Shown: in pieces, positions 52,557-59,247 of the stretch
Position numbering within the stretch: position 1 is the stretch's first letter
Layout: each line of letters starts with the position of its first letter
Origin: an archaeon
GTDB taxonomy: Archaea > Iainarchaeota > Iainarchaeia > CSSED10-239
Assembly (NCBI GenBank): GCA_029563035.1
Contig: JAKQTP010000138.1
Location: forward strand, 496,001-560,000
Reading direction: 5' to 3'
DNA: 64,000 bases
The notes under the pieces: model-generated
Seen by the model: only the letters and a program-made list of their open reading frames with translations
Database searches by the model: none
Told to the model about the DNA's origin: nothing
Program-made: the position numbers and the translations under genes

Positions 52557-53224
52557 AGATAGTTTTTGACACGGGGGTTTTAATAAGTTTTTCACAAACT
52601 TGCCTTTTGCCTGTATTTTCTAATATAAGAGACGATATTGGTGAATTCGTAATAACAACAGGAGTTAAGTTTGAATGTATTGATAGGGTCAGAAACAATA
52701 TGAGATTTAAGCTTAGTTCTTTAAGAATAAACGATCAATTAAATGAATTTATTTTCACAGTATATAAAAGCGACAAAGAACTAGATGATATGACAAAAGA
52801 AATACTTAATCTAACAAACAGCATTTTTCTAATAAATGGAACGCCACTTCATATTGTAGATTTTGGAGAAGCAGAGTGTATGGCACTTTTATCTATTAGT
52901 AAATCTAACTGTTTAGCTGTAGATGAAAGAACAACAAGGCTTTTGATTGAAGATCCATATGCGCTTTTAGACATTTTAAAAAGAAAGAGATCAAATAAGA
53001 GAATAGAATTAGTTCAAGAAAGATATGATAAGTTTAAACAACTGATAGGTAACCCAATAGTAATTCGCTCGGTTGATCTTTTAGCATTCGCTTATGAGAA
53101 AAATCTTCTTAAAGGCATAATAACAAATAAAGAATATCTTAGATCTGCTTTGTATTCTTTAAAATTTAATGGCTGTGCAGTTTCTTTTGAAGAGATTGAA
53201 GAATATTTAATTAATATAAAATAA
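52553..53224 (+). CDS. PIN-domain (VapC/Nob1-like fold) ribonuclease candidate
   Basis: The start MKIVFDTGVLISFSQ gives the first catalytic Asp. An acidic pair appears in VDFGEAECMALL (about residues 100-111) and another Asp in LAVDERTTRLL (about 121-131), together the metal-binding acidic residues of PIN nucleases. The domain covers about 1-150. The remaining ~70 residues are a helical extension rich in Ile, Leu and Lys. PIN proteins cut RNA, as toxins (VapC) or as RNA-processing enzymes. It overlaps the Asn-rich gene by four bases. The large extra domain and non-AbrB partner argue against a simple VapBC pair. Confidence 0.75.
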   Translation: MKIVFDTGVLISFSQTCLLPVFSNIRDDIGEFVITTGVKFECIDRVRNNMRFKLSSLRINDQLNEFIFTVYKSDKELDDMTKEILNLTNSIFLINGTPLHIVDFGEAECMALLSISKSNCLAVDERTTRLLIEDPYALLDILKRKRSNKRIELVQERYDKFKQLIGNPIVIRSVDLLAFAYEKNLLKGIITNKEYLRSALYSLKFNGCAVSFEEIEEYLINIK

Positions 53225-53243
53225 AGAAAAAAGAGAAGAAATA

Positions 53244-54032
53244 ATGAAAATAGTAAAAAAGAACAAAACATATTTTTTGAATTTTGATAATGATACAGAA
53301 AGCAAAGATATAGATAACTATGTAAATAAACAATTAGAGATAAAAATAATAAATTCTCAGGCAATTGCTTTTTCTGTTATAGATAAAACGCAACTTGTAT
53401 CTAAAAACGCAACCCAACAACCAGCAGAAACAAATAAAGAACAAATCAAAAATAAGATTATAAAAATACTTTTAGATAAAAACTTTCCTTTCCAAGACAA
53501 AGTCGAAGGCAAGTTTGAAACCCTTCTTAAACCAGAAGATCTTTTGGTCTTTAAAGAGATGTTAAAAAACAAAGAAGTTATTACTTACAAACAATCAGAA
53601 AAATACAAAAAGGCAATTTATGTTGTTAACCAAGGAAAACCAGCGACCTCGGTTTCAACAACTACGAGTGCAAAAACAGTGGTTGATGAAAATGCAGAAG
53701 CAATAATGAAGGAATTTCTAAAAAAGAAATTTGCATTAATTAAGTCTATAACAACTGCTAACAAATTCACAAAAGAATTTTATTCTAAATTTAAGAATAA
53801 TGAAATAAAAGGCCAGAAATCATTTGATGGTAATTTTTATGTTATTGATGTGTATCTTTATAACAATATAAGAAAACAAATACTTTCTAGTGGCCTTGAT
53901 AAAAACTTCTCAATCGAAGATCTTTCTAAAAAGCTCAATAAAGAAATAGATCTTCTTAAAATAGCTATAGAGTTTCTAAAAGAAGAAGGAGTAATTATTG
54001 AAAAAAGAAAAAATATTTATTGTCTAGTATAA
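53244..54032 (+). CDS. unrecognised protein, probable C-terminal winged helix
   Basis: This 262-residue protein starts 19 bases after the PIN gene. It appears to have a short beta N-terminal domain (about 1-55), a helical domain (about 65-130), a Ser/Thr linker (TSVSTTTSAKTVV) and a C-terminal helical domain ending with a winged-helix-like pattern (FSIEDLSKKLNKEIDLLKIA, then LKEEGVIIEKRKNIYCLV). It is Lys-rich and soluble. The winged-helix ending suggests nucleic-acid or protein contact. It could be part of the same operon as the PIN gene. Confidence 0.5.
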   Translation: MKIVKKNKTYFLNFDNDTESKDIDNYVNKQLEIKIINSQAIAFSVIDKTQLVSKNATQQPAETNKEQIKNKIIKILLDKNFPFQDKVEGKFETLLKPEDLLVFKEMLKNKEVITYKQSEKYKKAIYVVNQGKPATSVSTTTSAKTVVDENAEAIMKEFLKKKFALIKSITTANKFTKEFYSKFKNNEIKGQKSFDGNFYVIDVYLYNNIRKQILSSGLDKNFSIEDLSKKLNKEIDLLKIAIEFLKEEGVIIEKRKNIYCLV

Positions 54033-54084
54033 GAAAAGGAGAAATGAAAAACAAGTAAAAATAAAAAAAGGAGAAGAAAAAGAT

Positions 54085-54381
54085 ATGGAAACATTAACAA
54101 CGGTTCTTTTGTTTGCTATTGGAGTGTTTTTAATAGGAAACATACTTTTGTTGGTTCTTGAAAAAAGACAGCAAAAAGCAGTAAAGAGATTGCCACTTGG
54201 CTCTGCAAGTCAAGAGATAATAAATTCTAAAGTGGACGTATTAAATAAAAGAGTATCTCGTCTTGAACAAAAAGAAAGAAAAAAAGAGAAGCCAAAAACA
54301 GTAAAGGCAATTGTAAAAAAAGAAAAAAAGAAAACCACAAAATACCCAATAACAAAATATAAGAGAAAGAAAAAAGTTTAA
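54085..54381 (+). CDS. small single-pass membrane protein with coiled-coil and basic tail
   Basis: This 98-residue protein has a membrane helix (about 4-23, TVLLFAIGVFLIGNILLLVL). A coiled-coil stretch follows (about 45-62, DVLNKRVSRLEQKERKK), then a C-terminal third made almost wholly of Lys, Thr and Arg (ending YKRKKKV). Multiple purine-rich ribosome-binding candidates (AAAGGAGAAG) precede the ATG. The stop codon overlaps by two bases the 3' end of the C/D guide RNA gene encoded on the other strand. The function is unknown. Confidence 0.55.
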   Translation: METLTTVLLFAIGVFLIGNILLLVLEKRQQKAVKRLPLGSASQEIINSKVDVLNKRVSRLEQKERKKEKPKTVKAIVKKEKKKTTKYPITKYKRKKKV

Positions 54382-54444
54382 GACATCAGCCCGCCCATTT
54401 TATCATCACAAATCAGCAGGTGTTCATTTTTCATCATTTGTCTT
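54380..54444 (-). ncRNA. C/D box guide RNA (65 nt), dual guide
   Basis: Read on the minus strand: terminal stem AAGACA/TGTCTT, box C ATGATGA, a 14-base guide ending AACACCTG, box D' CTGA, a 3-base spacer, box C' GTGATGA, a 13-base guide ending TGGGCGGG, box D CTGA. All four boxes are exact and the spacing is the archaeal standard. The D' guide pairs (9 bp, guide positions 2-10) with 23S at 48870-48878 and would direct 2'-O-methylation at 48873, the equivalent of E. coli U2552 in the A-loop. The D guide fits the near-universal 16S CCGCCCGU and would place the methyl on C1402. A TATA box 25 bases upstream and a T-run downstream support it. Confidence 0.92.
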
Positions 54445-54464
54445 AAATAACATAAGAAAGGAAA

Positions 54465-54474
54465 TATATTTAAA
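54465..54474 (-). promoter_or_regulatory. TATA box of the C/D guide RNA
   Basis: TTTAAATATA on the minus strand, with its centre 25 bases upstream of the guide RNA 5' end (54444), the archaeal TATA-to-start spacing. On the plus strand the same AT-rich region precedes the RpiA-like gene. Confidence 0.55.
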
Positions 54475-54512
54475 TTAAAATGTATAGAATTAAGTTATAA
54501 AAAAGGTAAAAT

Positions 54513-55187
54513 ATGAATCTTCCAAAAATTGTAGAAAAGTTTGAAACCTTTATAAAAGAAGGAGCAATCGTTGCCATAGGCACAAGCGAACAGGATTCTG
54601 ATTTTGTTGATGAATTAGTAAAGATATTACATGCAAAAAATAAAAAAGTAATTTTTGTCGCAACAACAGCAAAACAAGCAGCACAACTATATAATCTTGG
54701 ACAACAGATTATTTCTTTAAGTGAAAGAGAAATAGATGTGGCTATAGAGTTTTCTAGCCAAGTAGATACCTATAATAATTTTATAAAAAAAGATACTCGT
54801 TCTTTTATTAGAGATAAGATGATTGCTCAGTCTGCTTTAAACCTAGTTGTTGTTTCCAAATATCAAGATGTTGTTGAAACAATAGATAAAGATGTCTATG
54901 TTGAGATTAGTTCTTTTGCTTGGGAAAGAACAATACTTAATCTTCAAAGCTTTGGTTTTGCTAGGGTTGTTAAAGATACAGATGACAATTTTGTTAAGAC
55001 AGAAACAGGCCATTTTCTAGCAAGAATAACTTTAGATAAAAATATCTCTCTTGATGATTTTGAGTTTTCTGTTAAAAATATACCTGGAGTTTTGGAAACA
55101 GGTGTGTTTATTGGTTTAGCAGATATTTTCTTTATTATTGATGCCCATGACCAAATAAACATAAAAACCACAAGCAATATTAAATAG
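54513..55187 (+). CDS. ribose-5-phosphate isomerase A homologue with lost catalytic residues
   Basis: The 224-residue protein follows RpiA from start to end: IKEGAIVAIGTS (phosphate loop region), EIDVAIEFSSQVD in the place of VDGADE, IKKDTRSFIRDKMIAQSA in the place of IKGGGAALTREKIIASVA, DVYVEISSFAWERTI, and IPGVLETGVFIGLADIFFII near the end. The phosphate loop GTGST is GTSEQ. The two catalytic Asp of DGADE (E. coli D81, D84) are absent, the GGG turn is replaced, and the general-base Glu (E103) is Asp. The fold is kept but the isomerase chemistry is probably lost. It may bind a sugar phosphate as a sensor. Confidence 0.75.
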   Translation: MNLPKIVEKFETFIKEGAIVAIGTSEQDSDFVDELVKILHAKNKKVIFVATTAKQAAQLYNLGQQIISLSEREIDVAIEFSSQVDTYNNFIKKDTRSFIRDKMIAQSALNLVVVSKYQDVVETIDKDVYVEISSFAWERTILNLQSFGFARVVKDTDDNFVKTETGHFLARITLDKNISLDDFEFSVKNIPGVLETGVFIGLADIFFIIDAHDQINIKTTSNIK

Positions 55188-55196
55188 TGATTTTTT

Positions 55197-55919
55197 TTGA
55201 TAGTAAGGACACCTAAGAAAAGACCAATAAGATGGATTAGAAGGTCAAAAACAGCTCAAGTTCAATTAGGTAAAAAAAATGTAGTTCATTTAGGTAATGT
55301 TGGAGACGATAGGGCATATCGTTCAAAAATGTTAGCTGAAAGATTTTCTAATTTTAATTTTTATGGAATTGATTTGAAAGGTTTAAGAAGTAAAAGATTT
55401 TTACATTTTGATGCAGAAAAAAATCCAAAACTTAAAGTAATAAGAAAAAGCAGATTAAAGAAAAAAAAGCCAAAAAATTTAGAACAGATAAAAGCAGATT
55501 TTAATAAAGGTCTTTCTAGGTTTCCAGATAATTCAGTAGATATCATTACAAGTGATTTTGCAGTAGGCTTTTATAAAGAAGAAAAAACTTATAGAAAAGT
55601 TAAAAAAAATGCAAAAGCAGCTAAAGACATAAGTCAACAGTATGTTAATATTGGTTCAGAAGAATATACTCAAAAAACATTTGATTTAATTTATAAAAAG
55701 CTTAAACCAAAAGGCAAATTTATTGCATATTATTTTGTAGAAAGAAGTGGTAGCAATTTGTATTTTAAAAGAAATTTAGATACTGCTTTAAAAAAAAGCA
55801 ATTTTTTGTCTTATCGTACAGAGAGGGTAGATGTTTCTAAAATCCCTGCACAATATAGAACCCTTTATACTACTCATTTAGAAATATGTGATATTTATCG
55901 AATAGTTGCAGAAAAATAA
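55197..55919 (+). CDS. methyltransferase-like protein with basic N-terminus
   Basis: The gene starts at TTG 55197, six bases after GTGAT, with no alternative ATG. The 240-residue product begins with a very basic segment (TPKKRPIRWIRRSK). A Rossmann-like core follows: VVHLGNVGDDRAYRSKMLAE as motif I-like, then YGIDLKG (acidic residue after the second strand), FPDNSVDIITSDFAVGF and LKPKGKFIAYYFV as motifs IV and VI-like. The canonical GxGxG of motif I is modified to GNVGDD, so SAM binding is uncertain. RNA is a likely substrate given the charge. Unrecognised family. Confidence 0.55.
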   Translation: MIVRTPKKRPIRWIRRSKTAQVQLGKKNVVHLGNVGDDRAYRSKMLAERFSNFNFYGIDLKGLRSKRFLHFDAEKNPKLKVIRKSRLKKKKPKNLEQIKADFNKGLSRFPDNSVDIITSDFAVGFYKEEKTYRKVKKNAKAAKDISQQYVNIGSEEYTQKTFDLIYKKLKPKGKFIAYYFVERSGSNLYFKRNLDTALKKSNFLSYRTERVDVSKIPAQYRTLYTTHLEICDIYRIVAEK

Positions 55920-55972
55920 GCACATTTTATATATATATTTATACTTTAAATATATATAGAAAACTAATTTTT

Positions 55973-56045
55973 GCTTCGGTGGTTTAGTGGTTAGAACGCC
56001 AGACTCATAATCTGGAAATCGGCGGTCCGAATCCGCCTCGAAGCA
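55973..56045 (+). tRNA. tRNA-Met (anticodon CAT), probably elongator
   Basis: The acceptor stem GCTTCGG/TCGAAGC has one G-T pair, with discriminator A. The anticodon stem CCAGA/TCTGG encloses CTCATAA, giving CAT. It lacks the three G-C pairs of initiator tRNA, so it is elongator Met, or tRNA-Ile2 if C34 is modified to agmatidine. The T-loop is TCCGAAT, with C at position 55. No CCA is encoded. Confidence 0.9.
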
Positions 56046-56174
56046 TATACATTTTTGTGTATTTATTAAAAAAGCTTATTTTATTGTGATTTTCCAAAAA
56101 AAGTAAACTATGCATTTTAATAATGAGAAAATACAAGATATATATGATCTATTTAAATATGTAATGGTATGAAT

Positions 56175-56195
56175 AAATATGTATAATACATATTT
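56175..56195. promoter_or_regulatory. palindromic operator before the mazEF-like pair
   Basis: AAATATGTAT and ATACATATTT form a perfect 21-base inverted repeat around a single central A, 19 bases before the TTG start of the AbrB gene. The half-site AAATATGTA occurs again at 56155-56163, exactly 20 bases upstream. AbrB antitoxins with their toxin commonly bind such repeats to repress their own promoter; that use here is inferred. Confidence 0.6.
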
Positions 56196-56213
56196 AAAAG
56201 GGGGGGAACTAAA

Positions 56214-56453
56214 TTGTACGAATCTTATACAACGGTTGGTGAAAGAGGTCAAATAACATTGCCTAAAATAATTAGAGAAAAAGCAAACATTAAACCCAAA
56301 TCAAGATTGATAGTAAAAATAGAAAATCAAAACATAGTTATAGAAAAGCCATTATCTAAAAAAGAAAAAGAAAAATTAATGATTGATGGTTATAAAAAAA
56401 CATCAAAATTAGATTTAGAAACTGCAGAGGATTGGAAATATACTTCTGATTAG
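56214..56453 (+). CDS. AbrB-family antitoxin (MazE-like)
   Basis: This starts at TTG 56214 after a GGGGGG ribosome-binding run and encodes 79 residues. The AbrB hairpin core is clear: YTTVGERGQITLPKIIREKA and NIKPKSRLIVKIENQNIVIE. The C-terminal ~30 residues (EKEKLMIDGYKKTSKLDLET) would wrap around the toxin. It lies 10 bases before the MazF-like gene. AbrB/MazE proteins neutralise MazF and, with it, repress the shared promoter, probably through the palindrome at 56175. Confidence 0.88.
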   Translation: MYESYTTVGERGQITLPKIIREKANIKPKSRLIVKIENQNIVIEKPLSKKEKEKLMIDGYKKTSKLDLETAEDWKYTSD

Positions 56454-56463
56454 AGGGTAAAAA

Positions 56464-56805
56464 ATGTTAATACAGCGTGGAGATGTTGTAATTGTGGATT
56501 TAGATCCAATTATTGGTTCTGAACAAGGAAAGACAAGACCTTGTGTAATTATTCAAAACAATATAGGAAATAAGTTTTCAAGCACTACAATTATTGCCAC
56601 AATTACCTCTAAATTAGATCAAAGTTATCCTTATTTAGTATGTGTCTTAAAAGGAGAAGGGAATTTACTTGAGAATAGTTATATACAACTTAATCAAATT
56701 AGGTCAATTTCAATAACTAGAATAAAAAAGAAATTAGGAAGCCTATCTGAAGAAACAATGCATAAAGTTGATAATGCAATAAAGATTAGTTTAGGATTAG
56801 ATTAA
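56464..56805 (+). CDS. mazF: MazF/PemK-family endoribonuclease toxin
   Basis: The 113-residue protein opens with QRGDVVIVDLDPIIGSEQGK and then TRPCVIIQNN, the MazF/PemK beta-barrel signature with the catalytic Arg in TRPC. The Thr of IIATITSK is also a family feature. The rest (GNLLENSYIQLNQIRSISIT) matches the second part of the barrel. MazF toxins cut mRNA or tRNA at short sequences. The length is normal. It is encoded directly after its AbrB antitoxin, so this is a toxin-antitoxin pair between tRNA-Met and tRNA-Glu, a common site for mobile modules. Confidence 0.9.
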   Translation: MLIQRGDVVIVDLDPIIGSEQGKTRPCVIIQNNIGNKFSSTTIIATITSKLDQSYPYLVCVLKGEGNLLENSYIQLNQIRSISITRIKKKLGSLSEETMHKVDNAIKISLGLD

Positions 56806-56848
56806 ATTCCTATTTTTAAATGTTTTTAGAATTAAAATATATACCTTT

Positions 56849-56922
56849 GCTCGAATAGTGTAGCCCGGTAATCACATTAGCCTCTCACGCTAATAACGGG
56901 GGTCCGAATCCCCCTTCGAGCA
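56849..56922 (+). tRNA. tRNA-Glu (anticodon CTC)
   Basis: The acceptor stem GCTCGAA/TTCGAGC is perfect, with discriminator A. The anticodon stem TTAGC/GCTAA encloses CTCTCAC, giving CTC. The T-arm GGGGG-TCCGAAT-CCCCC is perfect except for C at loop position 55. No CCA is encoded. Confidence 0.93.
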
Positions 56923-56980
56923 CTTTCTATTTTTAAACAACCTTTAAAAACACATTCTCTTTCTATTTTATAGAACACTT

Positions 56981-58525
56981 ATGGAATTCAAACAAACTGC
57001 TAACCAGCAAAAAAAAGATTTGAAGTATTATCTTACAGACGGTATATTTTGGGCAGGGATGTATTATCTTGGATTAGTATTTTTGGTTCCTTATCTTATA
57101 TCTTTAAAGGCAAGTACTTTTCAAATTGGCCTGTTAAATGTTTTGCCAATATTTATTGCTTCATTCTTTGGTTTGCTTTCATATGATTTAGTTAAATATT
57201 TTAAATCACAAAAGCATTTTGTTATTTTTTTTATTGCCTTACAAGCGTTTTTTTGGATACCCTTGGCCTTGGTCGGTTTTATAATAAAAAGCAAAGTTGT
57301 TGTTTGGTTAGTAATTATTTTTTATTGTTTAATAACAATTATGGAGCAGTTGCCTTATCCAGTATATCGAGAATGGATTGGCAAGTTATTTGATACAAGC
57401 AAGATAGTACAATATACCTCGAAAAAACAACTAATACAAAGCCTGTTTTCTATTTTGCCATTGTTTTTGGCTGGCGTTGTAATGGATGCGATAAGTAAAA
57501 ACAATGCAGCTTATGGGTTTAGTATTATCTTTATAGTTGCTGGATTGTTTAGGTTTGGTTCTGTAGTAGTGATGAGTAAAATGAGCGAGACCGAGAACCA
57601 AGAACACCTTACCAAAAAATCCCAAGAGATGTCAAAACCTGTTTTTAAGGTTTTTAATAATTTAGTTTTGAAGAACAAGCAATTTCTTTATTTTATAACT
57701 ATTGTTTCGCTAATATATTTTAGCATGTATATTGCTGCACCATATTATAGATATTATTTTTTGAATATTCTTTTGTTTGATTATAAGCAGTACATCATTT
57801 TAGAAATTGGTTCAATTTTAGGACTAGTATTAAGCTTTTATTATTGGGGCAAGATTTGTGATAAGTTTGGGGCAACAAAAGTACTTAAAGCAATAATCTT
57901 ATTCTTGCCAGTTTATCCATTATTTGTGATTTTGTTTGGAAATAATGTGTTGTTGTTATTTTTACTAAATCTTTTTGATGGTGTTTTGATGGCAGGATTA
58001 ACTCTTTCTATATATGGGTACTTCTATCAGAATGTAAAATATGACATGATAAACCACGTGTCTTTCTTTATGATATTTCAATCAACAGCAATGTTGTTAG
58101 GATCAATTATTGGTGGGATAATATCCACCACTCCTAAATTTTGGTATATGGGTTTAGAAGCCTATGGTCTTTTACTTATTTTTGGAATATCCATTTTGTT
58201 TAGATTATTTACAATTGGTTTTGTTAATAAAATAGAAGACAAAAACAAAGACGAAATCAACATTCCAAAAAACATAATTTTACAAAGGCCAATAATTTTT
58301 GGAGTAACTCAATTTTTAAATTTTACAAAAGCAGAAGGGGAAGTTATACTTCTTGAAATGTATAGAGAAGTGAAAGATTTAAAGAAAGGGTTAAAAAAGG
58401 AAGAAAAAACAATAAATAAAAAAATTGATGAACTTACAAACAAAGAAAAAGAACTGTTTAAAAGCATAAATACACAGAAAACGGAAAAATCACAAGAAAC
58501 AAAGAAAAAGAGAAAAACCAGATAA
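56981..58525 (+). CDS. MFS-type transporter
   Basis: This 514-residue protein has about 12 membrane segments in two halves joined by a cytoplasmic loop (about 205-230) and ends in a Lys-rich cytoplasmic coil (KEEKTINKKIDELTNKEKEL). The N-terminal half has the MFS pattern (DGIFWAGMYYLGLVFLVPYL, then IGLLNVLPIFIASFFGLL). No substrate-specific motif is visible, so the solute is unknown. It starts at ATG 56981 downstream of tRNA-Glu. DPANN genomes usually have few transporters, so this could be a key importer or exporter. The long C-terminal coil is unusual. Confidence 0.8.
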   Translation: MEFKQTANQQKKDLKYYLTDGIFWAGMYYLGLVFLVPYLISLKASTFQIGLLNVLPIFIASFFGLLSYDLVKYFKSQKHFVIFFIALQAFFWIPLALVGFIIKSKVVVWLVIIFYCLITIMEQLPYPVYREWIGKLFDTSKIVQYTSKKQLIQSLFSILPLFLAGVVMDAISKNNAAYGFSIIFIVAGLFRFGSVVVMSKMSETENQEHLTKKSQEMSKPVFKVFNNLVLKNKQFLYFITIVSLIYFSMYIAAPYYRYYFLNILLFDYKQYIILEIGSILGLVLSFYYWGKICDKFGATKVLKAIILFLPVYPLFVILFGNNVLLLFLLNLFDGVLMAGLTLSIYGYFYQNVKYDMINHVSFFMIFQSTAMLLGSIIGGIISTTPKFWYMGLEAYGLLLIFGISILFRLFTIGFVNKIEDKNKDEINIPKNIILQRPIIFGVTQFLNFTKAEGEVILLEMYREVKDLKKGLKKEEKTINKKIDELTNKEKELFKSINTQKTEKSQETKKKRKTR

Positions 58526-58564
58526 AGCAAAGTATTTATAAATCTTTTGTTATTATAAATATAA

Positions 58565-58720
58565 TATGCTCCTGTCTAGTTTATTAGCTATATTTATATT
58601 TTTTACAAAAAACATTTATACTATTGACGATTTTTGTAAATATAAGGGCGTTAATTTGAGCCTATCTATCAGCCCATATTAAAGAAACATTGTTTAGCGT
58701 GAGCTATCGGCAAACAACTT
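58565..58720 (+). other. structured leader or small RNA before the RNA polymerase operon
   Basis: A TATA box TTTATAAA at 58535-58542 predicts a start near 58565. Three consecutive hairpins follow: TTTACAAAAA/TTTTTGTAAA (58602-58611 with 58631-58640), ATAAGGGC/GCCCATAT (58642-58649 with 58672-58679), and TTGTTT/AAACAA (58690-58695 with 58712-58717). They do not code for protein. They could be an operon leader, an attenuator or an independent small RNA. Confidence 0.35.
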
Positions 58721-58763
58721 AAAGACAGAAAAGCAAAAACATTACAATCAAAGGTGTAAGGTC

Positions 58764-59192
58764 ATGCCAAAAATAAAAACAGATATAAGTTTAGAAGATG
58801 ATTATAATTTTGATGATGATATAGATATTAAAACACCAAACGAAGAAGAAGAGGAAGAAGAAAAAGAAATTAAAGTTACTTTTGATACCTCTGATGATGA
58901 AGAAGAAGAAACAAAAGGCAAAGGCAAAAGAAAGAAGGTAAAGAAAAGAGCAAGAAAAATAAAAGAAGAAATAAAACATTCTTATATACCTAAACATGAA
59001 CTAGTTTCAAGCGAAGAATTAGAAAAACTTATTTCTGAACAAAACATAAATCCGGAAAAACTTCCTTTAATCTATATTACAGATCCTGGCATCGCTCACT
59101 TAGAGATAAAAGTTGGAGATGTGATTAAGATTACTAGAGTAAACAGAATAATAGGCGAAGTAATCTATTATAGAAGAGTAATTGCTGTATAA
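58764..59192 (+). CDS. rpoH: RNA polymerase subunit H (Rpb5 C-terminal), with charged N-terminal extension
   Basis: The last ~75 residues match archaeal RpoH: HSYIPKHELVSSEELEKLIS, then PLIYITDPGIAHLEIKVGDV and RVNRIIGEVIYYRRVIAV. This subunit sits in the lower jaw of the polymerase. Archaeal RpoH is normally about 75-85 residues. Here the protein has 142 residues with a ~65-residue N-terminal extension, first acidic (EEEEEEEKE) and then basic (KGKRKKVKKRARK). It is the first gene of the operon rpoH, rpoB'', rpoB', rpoA', the standard archaeal order. A GGTGTAAGGTC ribosome-binding element precedes the ATG. Confidence 0.93.
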   Translation: MPKIKTDISLEDDYNFDDDIDIKTPNEEEEEEEKEIKVTFDTSDDEEEETKGKGKRKKVKKRARKIKEEIKHSYIPKHELVSSEELEKLISEQNINPEKLPLIYITDPGIAHLEIKVGDVIKITRVNRIIGEVIYYRRVIAV

Positions 59193-59247
59193 CGGTTTTT
59201 CTTTTTAAAATAAAAATTATGTTGTATTTAACAGAGTGTGAAAGATT

